Shown here: positions 7,807 to 15,693 of the stretch, one piece after another
How positions within the stretch are numbered: position 1 is the stretch's first letter
Layout of the letters: every line of letters begins with the position of its first letter
Assembly: GCF_014203665.1 (NCBI RefSeq)
Contig: NZ_JACHJN010000013.1
Span: 147,889-211,888 of the forward strand
DNA length: 64,000 nt
Direction: 5' to 3'
Source of the DNA: Saccharothrix tamanrassetensis
Lineage (GTDB): Bacteria > Actinomycetota > Actinomycetes > Mycobacteriales > Pseudonocardiaceae
The notes under the pieces: model-generated
What the model saw: only the letters and a program-made list of their open reading frames with translations
Databases searched by the model: none
Told to the model about the DNA's origin: nothing
Translations under genes and position numbers: made by a program

Positions 7807-8788
7807 TCCCGGCGAGGAGTTCGGCCTTCCGCTGGTCGGAGGCGAAACTGGCGCGCACGCCCGCGCGGGCGAGGTCCGCCAGTTCGCTCCGGCCCAGGCC
7901 GAACTCCTCGTGGCACAGCAGGTATTCGCGGTTCAGGTCGGTGTGGAACATGCCCGGGTCGTCCGTGGCCAGCGTGACCGGCACACCCGCCTCCAGCAGT
8001 CGGGGAAGCGGGTGGTCCTCGATCCGGGCCACGGCCGCCGTGCGCAGGTTCGACGTCGGGCACACCTCCAGGGTGATCCGGTGGTCCCTGAGGTGCGCCA
8101 GCAGTTCCGGGTCGCGCACGGCGCTCGTCCCGTGCCCCACCCGCACCGCGTTCAGGTCGTCGACGGCCTGCCATATCTGGTCCGGACCGGTGGTCTCCCC
8201 GGCGTGCGGCACGCAGTGCAGGCCGGCGTCGCGGGCCAGCGCGAACGCCTCGCGGAACGCCCGGCGCGGCGCGTCGGCCTCGAAACCGCCCAACCCGAAG
8301 CCGACCGTCCCCGCCGGGCGGTGGTCGATGGCGTACCGGGCGGTCGTGAGACCGAAATCGCGATCCCACAGGCCGGGAACGTCGAACACCCACGCCAGTT
8401 CCACGTCGTGCTCCGCCAACGCCTCGGCCCGGCTGCCGGCCAGGGCCTCGTCCAGCTCCTCCGGCGCGATGCCCGCCCGGAGGTGGCTGGTCGCGCTCAC
8501 CGTGACCTCGGCGTAGCGGACGTTGCGCCGCGCCTGCTCCTCGGCCAGCCCCAGCACCAGCGCGGCCACGTCGTCACCTGTCGTCACCAGTGCGTTGACC
8601 TTGGCGTACACGTCGATGAAGTGGCCGAAACCGGTGAACTCGTAGAACTGCCGCAGTTCCGCCTCGTCGGTCGGCACGCCGCGGTGCGGGTGCCGGCGGG
8701 CGAGCGTCAGCACGGTGTCGGGGGACGCTGAGCCCACGAGGTGGACGTGCAGCTCGACCTTGGGCAGTGCGGCGATGAATCCAAGCAT
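7781..8788 (-). CDS. add: Adenosine deaminase
   Basis: A 335-residue zinc hydrolase converting (deoxy)adenosine to (deoxy)inosine in purine salvage. Zinc ligands and catalytic motifs are in place: ELHVHLVGS near the N-terminus, PHAGETTG (catalytic Glu and ligand His), VRVGHGTS, EVCPTSN and LATDDPGMF. Length is normal (about 330-350). I prefer ATG 8788, which starts MLGFIAALPKVELH; a GTG at 8806 would add six residues and neither has a strong ribosome site. Related aminodeoxyfutalosine or other nucleoside deaminases share these motifs, so exact substrate is slightly uncertain. Confidence 0.9.
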   Translation of the reverse strand: MLGFIAALPKVELHVHLVGSASPDTVLTLARRHPHRGVPTDEAELRQFYEFTGFGHFIDVYAKVNALVTTGDDVAALVLGLAEEQARRNVRYAEVTVSATSHLRAGIAPEELDEALAGSRAEALAEHDVELAWVFDVPGLWDRDFGLTTARYAIDHRPAGTVGFGLGGFEADAPRRAFREAFALARDAGLHCVPHAGETTGPDQIWQAVDDLNAVRVGHGTSAVRDPELLAHLRDHRITLEVCPTSNLRTAAVARIEDHPLPRLLEAGVPVTLATDDPGMFHTDLNREYLLCHEEFGLGRSELADLARAGVRASFASDQRKAELLAGITATEQAS

Positions 8789-8947
8789 GGCGCGGGGAGT
8801 CTGCACGTCCGGTCAGCGCTGGTCAAGAGCCGATCGGCGGGTATTGCCCGGGTCGTCCACAATGGACTGGACGGGCTCTTGACACGTCTTGCGGGGTGGG
8901 GGAAGGGTCTGCACGAAACCTGTCCTGGACATGATGGGGGAACAGCC

Positions 8948-10795
8948 GTGAAGGGTGTTCGTCGAGCCGTGGTGCTGGCGGCTCTGGCAACGCTGCCGCT
9001 GGGCCTGCTGCCCGCGGTGGCCTCGGCCGCGCCGGAAGGCCCGGTGTTCAAGGACGGCGAGGCGCAACCCGTCTTCGACGCCAAGGACGTGGTGAAGGAG
9101 AGCGTCTGGGTGCGGGCGCCGGTCGACAGCGACCGCGACGGCCGGGACGACGAGGTCTACACCGAGGTCGTCCGGCAGACCGCCACCGACCGCGGCCTCA
9201 AGGTGCCGGTGGTGTTCTTCAACAGCCCGTACTTCTCCGGCGGCAACGAGGTGGCCAACCACAACGTCGACGTCGAGCTGTACGTGCCCAACCGGCGCGG
9301 CGGCCACGACAAGCGCGACGGGTCGGTGCTGAAGGCCCAGGCGGACGAGCGGATCGCGGCGGCCGTCGGTCCCGACGCCGCTCCCATCACCTCGACGCGG
9401 TACGAGGCGTACTTCGTCTCGCGCGGATTCGCCGTGGTGTACGCCGAATCGCTCGGCACCGGCAAGTCCAGCGGCTGCCCCACCTCGGGCGGTCGCAACG
9501 AGACCATCGGGTCGAAGTCGGTCATCGACTGGCTCAACGGACGGGCTCCGGCGCGCGACGCGTCCGGCGCCGCCGTCAAGGCCACCTGGTCCACCGGCAA
9601 GGTCGGCATGATGGGCGTGTCGTACAACGGCACCCTGCCCAACGCCGTGGCGTCGACCGGGGTGGCGGGCCTGGAGGCGATCGTGCCGATCGCGGCCATC
9701 TCCAGCTGGTACGACTACTACCGCGCGGACGGTGCGGTCGTCGCGCCCGGCACGTACCAGGGCGAGGACCTCGATGTGCTCGCCGAGTACGTCTACACGC
9801 GGTCGGACCGGGAGATCTGCAAGCCGGTGATCGCGGAGGTCGCGCGGAACCAGGACCGGGTGACCGGCGACTACAGCCCGTTCTGGGACGAGCGGAACTA
9901 CGTCAAGGACGCCTCCAAGGTCCGTGCGGCGGTGCTCGCCGTGCACGGGCTGAGCGACTGGAACGTCAAGACCAAGCACGTGGCGCAGTGGTACGAAGCG
10001 TTGCGGCGCAACGGCGTCGAGCACAAGATCTGGCTGCACCAGTCCGGCCACACCGACCCGGACACGCTGCGGTCCGCGGAGTGGCGGCGCACCATCAACA
10101 AGTGGTTCAGCCACTACCTGTACGGGCTCGACAACGGCATCGAGAAGGAGCCGAAGTCGACCATCCAGCGTGAGGACAGGACGACGTGGGTGGACGAGGC
10201 CGACTGGCCCGCTCCGGGCACGTCGACCGCCCGCTTGTTCCCGTGGGCCGGTGGTTCGTCCAAGGGCGCGCTGCGGTCGTCGGCCGTGCCGGGACGGCCC
10301 GTGGTGGAGTCGCTGCGTGACGACTCGTCCAAGCTCGCCGAAGACCTGGTCGACCTGCCCAGCTCCGGCAACCGGCTGTCCTACGCGACCGGTGCCTCGG
10401 CGACGCCGCTGCGGCTGTCCGGCACGCCGCGGGTGGACCTCGCGGTGTCGTTCGACCGGCCGGCGGCGAACGTGACGGCGCTGCTGGTGGATCGTGCGCC
10501 GGACGGGACCAGCCACGTGATCACGCGTGGGTGGACCGACCCGCAGAACCGCAACAACCCGTCGAGGACGAAGCCGATCACGCCGGGGCACCAGTACCGG
10601 ATCGAGGTCGAGTTGCAGCCGCAGGACTACGTCGTGCCCGCCGGGCACTCGCTGGAGTTCGTGGTGATCTCCAGTGACTACGACTACACGCTGCGGCCCA
10701 AGCCGGGTGCGGGGCTGTCCGTCGACCTGACGTCCACGGTGGTGGAACTCCCCGTGGTCGGCGGCCCGGCGGCGCTGCGCCGTTCGATTGGTTAG
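8948..10795 (+). CDS. Secreted X-Pro dipeptidyl-peptidase (S15/CocE) family hydrolase
   Basis: A 615-residue exported serine hydrolase. The GTG start at 8948 follows a GGGGGAA site and gives a classic signal peptide (VKGVRRAVVLAALATLPLGL, cleavage after ASAA near residue 28). The catalytic serine is in GVSYNGTLPN, the acid in HGLSDWNV and the His in HQSGHTDPD. A C-terminal jelly-roll PepX-C domain follows from about residue 400. It probably cleaves Xaa-Pro dipeptides from extracellular peptides; cocaine-esterase-like acyl hydrolysis is an alternative in this family. The gap 8789-8947 upstream carries its promoter. Confidence 0.92.
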   Translation: MKGVRRAVVLAALATLPLGLLPAVASAAPEGPVFKDGEAQPVFDAKDVVKESVWVRAPVDSDRDGRDDEVYTEVVRQTATDRGLKVPVVFFNSPYFSGGNEVANHNVDVELYVPNRRGGHDKRDGSVLKAQADERIAAAVGPDAAPITSTRYEAYFVSRGFAVVYAESLGTGKSSGCPTSGGRNETIGSKSVIDWLNGRAPARDASGAAVKATWSTGKVGMMGVSYNGTLPNAVASTGVAGLEAIVPIAAISSWYDYYRADGAVVAPGTYQGEDLDVLAEYVYTRSDREICKPVIAEVARNQDRVTGDYSPFWDERNYVKDASKVRAAVLAVHGLSDWNVKTKHVAQWYEALRRNGVEHKIWLHQSGHTDPDTLRSAEWRRTINKWFSHYLYGLDNGIEKEPKSTIQREDRTTWVDEADWPAPGTSTARLFPWAGGSSKGALRSSAVPGRPVVESLRDDSSKLAEDLVDLPSSGNRLSYATGASATPLRLSGTPRVDLAVSFDRPAANVTALLVDRAPDGTSHVITRGWTDPQNRNNPSRTKPITPGHQYRIEVELQPQDYVVPAGHSLEFVVISSDYDYTLRPKPGAGLSVDLTSTVVELPVVGGPAALRRSIG

Positions 10796-10888
10796 TGACA
10801 AATTCACCAACTGACTACCTGGTGAGTATTCCACCTGACAACTGGATGTGGTCCGATCGCCACACCCAGTCGTCAAGGAGGTCGGTAG

Positions 10889-11644
10889 ATGCGCCGCTTG
10901 CTCGCCACGGTCCTCGCCGCGCCGCTGTTCGGTCTCGCTCTCACGCAGGGCGAGGCCGCGGCGGCGCCGAACTTCCAGCTCCCGTTCCCGTGTAACCAGG
11001 TGTGGGACGGCCAGACCCGGACGAACCACAGCCCCGCGAACTCGGTGGACTTCAACCGCGCGAACGACGACGGCGACCCGGTCGTCGCGTCGGCTGCGGG
11101 CACCGTGACCAGGGTCGCGAACGAGGGCAGCACCAGCTACGGCCGGTGGGTCGAGATCGACCACGGCGGCGGCTGGCGGACCCGGTACGCGCACCTGTCC
11201 GCGCAACGGGTGAGCGTCGGGCAGTCCGTGCGGCTCGTGCAGCAGATCGGCAACGTCGGCACCACGGGCGGATCGACGGGCCCGCACCTGCACTACGAGC
11301 AGAGGCTCAACGGCGCGGACCAGAAGGCCGTGTTCAACGGTGCCCAGGCGTACTACTGGGGGACGCGCAGCTACACGAGTCGCAACTCGTGCAGCGGTGT
11401 GACCGGGACCGTGGGGACCGACACCGGCGCGGCGGTCACCGTGCGCTCCGGTCCGGGGACCAGCTACGCGGCCGTGGGGTCCGTGGCCAGCGGCTCCACC
11501 GTGACGATCCGCTGCCAGGCCAAGGGGCAGTCGGTCACCGGCAAGTACGGCACCACCAGCCTGTGGGACCGGATCGGGTCCGGGTACATCTCCGACGCGT
11601 ACGTGTATACGGGCTCTGACGGTCGGGTCGCGCCCTCCTGCTGA
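10889..11644 (+). CDS. Secreted M23 peptidase with SH3-like C-terminal domain
   Basis: A 251-residue exported protein. The signal peptide (MRRLLATVLAAPLFGLALTQ, cleavage after EAAAA) precedes a lysostaphin/M23 zinc endopeptidase domain with NSVDFN (ligand Asp), ARYAHLS-type strand and the HLHYEQR motif. A bacterial SH3 domain follows (VTVRSGPGTSYAAVGSV) that probably binds cell wall. Two cysteines in CNQVW and the C-terminal SC suggest disulphides. A strong AAGGAGG site precedes ATG 10889 and a rho-independent terminator follows. It likely trims peptidoglycan or acts as a lytic protein against other bacteria. Confidence 0.92.
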   Translation: MRRLLATVLAAPLFGLALTQGEAAAAPNFQLPFPCNQVWDGQTRTNHSPANSVDFNRANDDGDPVVASAAGTVTRVANEGSTSYGRWVEIDHGGGWRTRYAHLSAQRVSVGQSVRLVQQIGNVGTTGGSTGPHLHYEQRLNGADQKAVFNGAQAYYWGTRSYTSRNSCSGVTGTVGTDTGAAVTVRSGPGTSYAAVGSVASGSTVTIRCQAKGQSVTGKYGTTSLWDRIGSGYISDAYVYTGSDGRVAPSC

Positions 11645-11656
11645 TTTTCTCTGCCG

Positions 11657-11687
11657 CTCCCCCCTTGTGCACTGCGTAAGGGGGGAG
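11657..11687 (+). terminator. Rho-independent terminator of the M23 gene
   Basis: CTCCCCCCTT at 11657-11666 pairs perfectly with AAGGGGGGAG at 11678-11687 around an 11-base loop, followed by a T-rich run TTGTTTTCTT. It lies 13 bases after the M23 stop codon. Confidence 0.85.
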
Positions 11688-11825
11688 TTGTTTTCTTATG
11701 TGGTTCGTATACGCGTCCGCTACGGGCTTGTCTGTCGGTTCCACGAATGGGTGACGCCGCCGAGTTGTCCACATATCGGAGAGCGCAGGTGGCACTCCGG
11801 CAAATCCAAGTCCAAGATCGACCCC

Positions 11826-13400
11826 ATGACATCCCTCACCAAATCCGGCGGCCGGCTCCGCACTCCGGGCGACCTGATCGCCGCACTGCCGTACCTGATC
11901 GGATTCCACCCCGTCGATTCCCTGATCCTGATCCTGCTGCAAGGAGGGTTGATCGCCCAGACGCTCCGGATCGACCTGCCGCACACGCGCAACGACCGCA
12001 GGGTCGCCGACGAACTCGCCATGCCGTTGCGGGGCCACCCCGACCTCCGGGTGGTCGCGCTGGTCATCGGCGGCGGACGCGGCGACCCACCCGAAGACCT
12101 GCCCCGGGAACACCTCGTGGCGCACCTGGAGGCGTCGTTGGCGTACGCGGGCGTCCCCGTGACCTGCTCGATCTGGTGCCCGGCCACCGCCAAGGGCTCC
12201 CGGTGGGTGAGCTACCACGACCTCGGCGACACCGGGACGGTCCCGGACCCGACCACCACCGCCGTAGCCGCGAAGTCCGTGGTCCAGGGCTTCGTGACGC
12301 ACCGGGACCGCGCGGCCCTGGCCGCCACCCTCGCCCCGGACCCGGCCGAAGCCCTGACCCGCCGGTCCGCCCTGCTCGACCAGCTGGCCGCCGAGGCCGA
12401 AGCCCACGACTACGACGACCCGAGAACCATGCTCCGCCACCGGAACCTGGTCCGAGCCGAGGTGGCGAGGACAAAGGACCGGGCCCGCCCGCTGACCGAC
12501 CAGGAGATAGCGAATCTCGCATACGCGTTGTCCGACCTCTGGGTGCGGGACGCCAGCCTGGCCGACGCGATCGGCGAACACGCCATCGCCGCCGAACGCC
12601 TGTGGACCGAACTCACCCGTGCGACACCGCACCCGGAAATGGCCGAACCGGCGGCGCTGCTGGCGTTCTCGGCTTACATCCGGGGGGATGGCGCACTGGC
12701 CTTGATGGCACTGGACCGGGCCCAGGAAGCCCTACCCGGCCACCGCCTGTCCGTGCTGCTGCGCACGGCGCTGGAAAACGGAATGTCACCGACAACGGTC
12801 CGAGAACTGGCGGAACGAGCCGCCGGCGCCCCTTGGTTCCCCACCGAGGAAGACCTGAGCCCCGACACCCCGGTCGACGACACCTCAGCCGGCGACATCC
12901 CGAGCGGTCACACCTCGGTCGGCGACACGCCGATCGGTGACGATCCGGCCCGCAGCGATCCGGCCGCTGACGATCCGGCGCGCGACGGCCCGGCTCACGA
13001 CGGCCCGGCTCACGACGGCCCGGCTCACGACGGCCCGGCTCACGACGATCCATCCCACGACGGCCCGGTCCACGACGATCCATCCCACGACAGCTCGGCC
13101 CGCGACGATCTCGCCTCCGACGACTCGGCTGCCGAAGACTCGGCCCGCGCCGACCGGGCAGGCGCCGACCGGGATGTAGCCGCCACAGGCACTCCCGACC
13201 CGGACCACAGCGAGGGAGGTCCCGTCGCCACAACCTCCCCGGACACAGCCGCTCCCGACCGCCGCGCCCTCAACTCAGACGACACCACCACCGCCGGCAC
13301 CACCAGCGCCCCGCCCGCGTGCGCCCCGTCCACAGACGTCCTCCCCGCCGCCGGCGACCGCCCAACCGACGACCTCGACCGAGAGGAGAAGACCGGCTGA
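11826..13400 (+). CDS. DUF4192 domain-containing protein with repeat-rich acidic tail
   Basis: A 524-residue cytoplasmic protein. Residues 1 to about 340 match DUF4192, an actinobacterial family of unknown function, with the signature start SLTKSGGRLRTPGDLIAALP and YLIGFHPVDSLIL. From about residue 345 the tail is low-complexity and acidic (Asp, Ala, Pro, Ser), including four to five copies of a DGPAH pentapeptide. The ATG at 11826 is chosen because homology begins there; an in-frame upstream extension crosses the preceding terminator region. The tail is probably disordered and is unusual for the family, most members ending soon after the globular part. Confidence 0.85.
   Translation: MTSLTKSGGRLRTPGDLIAALPYLIGFHPVDSLILILLQGGLIAQTLRIDLPHTRNDRRVADELAMPLRGHPDLRVVALVIGGGRGDPPEDLPREHLVAHLEASLAYAGVPVTCSIWCPATAKGSRWVSYHDLGDTGTVPDPTTTAVAAKSVVQGFVTHRDRAALAATLAPDPAEALTRRSALLDQLAAEAEAHDYDDPRTMLRHRNLVRAEVARTKDRARPLTDQEIANLAYALSDLWVRDASLADAIGEHAIAAERLWTELTRATPHPEMAEPAALLAFSAYIRGDGALALMALDRAQEALPGHRLSVLLRTALENGMSPTTVRELAERAAGAPWFPTEEDLSPDTPVDDTSAGDIPSGHTSVGDTPIGDDPARSDPAADDPARDGPAHDGPAHDGPAHDGPAHDDPSHDGPVHDDPSHDSSARDDLASDDSAAEDSARADRAGADRDVAATGTPDPDHSEGGPVATTSPDTAAPDRRALNSDDTTTAGTTSAPPACAPSTDVLPAAGDRPTDDLDREEKTG
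12984..13058 (+). repeat. 15-bp tandem repeat inside the DUF4192 gene
   Basis: The unit GACGGCCCGGCTCAC is repeated four times and then continues in degenerate form, encoding the pentapeptide DGPAH. The period is a multiple of three, so copy-number change keeps the frame. Confidence 0.9.
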
Positions 13401-13545
13401 CACACCGAGCGCGCAGCCTTTGCGGCGCATCCGCCCATGGAACCGGGGCAACCCTGGTCACCTTCACCGGCGCGGCGGTCGTGAGTACCGGCGGCGTTCC
13501 CTCTTACCGAGCGCGGTTTCCGCGAACCGGGAGCGGAAGCCGGGG

Positions 13546-14388
13546 GTGTCCCTATGTGGTTGTCAAGCCGCAGCAGGGGTGGGAGCGGGTCGGGTTGTCG
13601 GTCGTGGGTTTTGATGCAGGTATGGCGGACAGGACGTCGCAGCGTCGTCGGGCCAGGCGGATCGGGGCGTTGTGTTTCTTCTCCTCGTCGCGTTTGCGCT
13701 GGTAGTAGGCGCGGCTGGTCGGGTCGGAGTGGGCTGCGAAGGCGGCGAGGAAGAACGCGCTTCGAGCTTGCGGTTGCCGGTCCGCGCCGGATGCTCGCCC
13801 TTGATCGACGAGCCGGAGCGGCGGGTGACCGGGACGAGACGGTGCGCATCAAGCATCCCCTCGACCTCGTCGGCGACGCTTATGCGTTGGTGGAGAACGG
13901 TTTTGAGGCTGTCGGCGAGCCTGGGCAGGACCGTGTCGGCGGCCGTGGTGCCGGGAACGGTCACGGTCTGCTCGTCCAGGGCGGTCCAAATCTGCTCGAC
14001 CAGTCTGTCGCCCATGCGGGGTGGATGCCGGTGAGCAGGTCGCGGATGCGGTTGGAGATGCGGGTGGCCTCGCGGCCAGGTCGTCGTTCGAAGCCGCCCA
14101 GCACGCCGAGTTCGGCCAGTGTCTCGTCGCCGGTGTCGACCGCGCGCAGGGTGTGGGGCAGGGTTCGGGCGGCGTCGGCGATGACGTGGGCGTCGCGCAG
14201 TCGTTTCCGGTGGCGTCCAGGGCGACGGCGTGGTGTTCGCCCTCGCCCACGTCCAGGCCGAGGAACACCTGGTAGCCGCTGGTCATGCCGGGTGTCTTCC
14301 GTCTCGTGCGGTGTGGTCGCGGGTCGGGCATCGTCGGCCGGCAGCCACGTTACGACGAGATCTACCCAAAGGTGGCCGTGTCCCTATG
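13546..14388 (-). mobile_element. Decayed IS110-family insertion sequence
   Basis: A degenerate IS110-family transposase lies between two copies of the 11-mer GTGTCCCTATG, one at 13546-13556 and one at 14378-14388, giving an element of about 830-840 bases. Intact IS110 elements are about 1.2-1.5 kb, so material has been lost. IS110 elements lack terminal inverted repeats and recombine through short shared cores directed by an element-encoded bridge RNA; the direct repeats fit such boundaries. The ~100 bases between the transposase start (14286) and the right repeat would be the remaining non-coding end. Confidence 0.75.
13552..14286 (-). pseudogene. IS110-family transposase, truncated and frameshifted
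   Basis: Reading from ATG 14286 the N-terminus VFLGLDVGEGEHHAVALD is the DEDD (RuvC-like) domain start. The homology then jumps frame to ETLAELGVLGGFERRPGREA and SNRIRDLLTGIHP, then to LVEQIWTALDEQTVTVPGTT and LPRLADSLKTVLHQR, then directly to LVPVTRRSGSSIKGEHPART without the usual intervening Tnp20 segment, and finally to FFLAAFAAHSDPTSRAYYQR and LARRRCDVLSAI in another frame, ending at TAG 13554-13552. Several frameshifts plus an internal deletion (roughly 60-70 codons by comparison with the family) make it inactive. Nothing suggests an active partner copy in the window. Confidence 0.88.
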
Positions 14389-14537
14389 AGCGGTCCGGCG
14401 ATGCCACCGGGTCCGGTGACACCACCACCCCCGGGTCATGCGTTCGACTGGGGGCGTAAGTCATGCCGGACCCGGCGACCACAGCTTCTTGATCAGAACC
14501 CACGAAGAAGGTAACGGGGCCGTTAGGGTCCGGAGAT

Positions 14538-15281
14538 GTGGGGGAGCGAGAGATCGTCGTCGGTGGTGGGCGAGTGGTGCGGCCGGCCGGGTGGTGGACT
14601 CCGGTGGTCCATGCGTTCCTGGAGTACCTGCACAGCGTCGGCTTCGACCGGGTTCCGAAGCCGCTCGGGTTGACCGGGAGTCGGGAGGTGTTGACGCACA
14701 TCCCGGGCGACTCCGGGGCTGATGGGTGGGCGCGGGTCGTTCCGGATGAGGGGCTGCGGGGGTTTGCCCGGCTGTTGCGGGATTTCCACGAGGCGTCGCG
14801 GGGGTTCGTGGTGCCCGAAGACGCGGCGTGGGCACTGCCTGCCGACGTGACGGGCGGCGTGGTGTGCCACGGTGATTTCGGGCCGTGGAACGTGGTCTGG
14901 GACGGGCTGGTGCCGGTGGGGTTGTTGGACTTCGACTTCGCCCGGCCCGGTGACCCGTTGGACGACGTGGCGTACGCGCTGGAGTTCGTCGCGCCGTTCC
15001 GGAGCGACGAAGAGGCCGTGCGGTGGCTCGGGTTCGCGGGGCCGCCGGACCGGTGGAGCCGGATCGAAATCTTCGCCGAGGCGTACGGGCTCTCGGACAC
15101 CGGTGGTTTGGTCGACGCCGTCGTCCGGCGGCAGGAGCAGACCATCCGGGACGTCGAATCGCTCGCCCGGCACGGGGTCGAGCCTCAGCGGTCCTGGGTG
15201 GACGGTGGGGTGCTGGACGACCTTCGCGGCAAGGTCGAGTGGAGTCGGGCCAATCGGGAGCTGTTCGGTGGTCTGTCGTGA
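14538..15281 (+). CDS. Phosphotransferase (APH/choline kinase-like fold)
   Basis: A 247-residue kinase-fold protein of the aminoglycoside-phosphotransferase superfamily (PF01636 type). The catalytic loop VCHGDFGPWNVVWD (residues about 109-122) and the metal-binding DFDFARPGDPLDDVAYAL are intact. The N-lobe is short, so this belongs to the small actinobacterial group whose substrates are unknown rather than to a characterised resistance enzyme. The GTG at 14538 is the only reasonable start. It stands alone between the IS110 remnant and a repeat-rich non-coding stretch. Confidence 0.82.
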   Translation: MGEREIVVGGGRVVRPAGWWTPVVHAFLEYLHSVGFDRVPKPLGLTGSREVLTHIPGDSGADGWARVVPDEGLRGFARLLRDFHEASRGFVVPEDAAWALPADVTGGVVCHGDFGPWNVVWDGLVPVGLLDFDFARPGDPLDDVAYALEFVAPFRSDEEAVRWLGFAGPPDRWSRIEIFAEAYGLSDTGGLVDAVVRRQEQTIRDVESLARHGVEPQRSWVDGGVLDDLRGKVEWSRANRELFGGLS

Positions 15282-15345
15282 TCCGGCGGCCTGTCGTGAA
15301 CCTGCGGGCTGTGGTGAACCGGTGGGCTGTCGTGATCCGGCACGT
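15274..15345 (+). repeat. 18-bp tandem repeat after the phosphotransferase
   Basis: Four degenerate units of 18 bases (TGTCGTGATCCGGCGGCC, then variants with GAACCTGCGGGC and GAACCGGTGGGC) run from the last codons of the phosphotransferase into non-coding DNA. No further gene is seen from 15346 to 15693. Confidence 0.75.
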
Positions 15346-15468
15346 TGCGGGACGTCGGTCGCAATCGTTGCACCGCAACCGCGCACCCCGCACGAGCACC
15401 GACCGGCCGCCTGGCACACCAGCCCTGGGACGTCGGCCTGTCGGTGCTCAAGGCCTGACGTAGCCCCA

Positions 15469-15514
15469 CCGGGCCCGGGACGAGTCCCGGGCCCGGGACG
15501 AGTCCCGGGCCCGG
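15469..15514. repeat. Tandem palindromes, 18-bp unit
   Basis: CCGGGCCCGGGAC and GTCCCGGGCCCGG form a perfect 13-bp stem around GA at 15469-15496. The same 18-base unit is repeated, creating a second overlapping hairpin at 15487-15514. It sits between convergent genes (phosphotransferase and S9 peptidase) and could terminate transcription from either side, although there is no T tract. Confidence 0.75.
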
Positions 15515-15693
15515 CCGGGTGACCTCGGTGTGACGGCCGTGCGACGCACATCCTCAACCGGCCGGCAACGCGGTCCGACCCGGCGCCGAACAGTCCACAG
15601 TGGACCGGTGTGTCGGCTCGGGAGGGGCGATTGGGTGCACCGCCCCTCCCTAGCCGGCCATAGCGGTGTCGGGCGGCTGGACGGGTCGCGCGG

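Noticed and set aside
8813..11293. An 826-codon minus-strand frame opposite the S15 and M23 peptidase genes
   Set aside because: Arg/Val/His-rich composition without motifs; typical open antisense frame of high-GC DNA over two well-supported secreted peptidases.
12984..13090. Repeat array in the DUF4192 gene as a CRISPR
   Set aside because: 15-base units without spacers, in frame inside a gene; simple coding tandem repeat.
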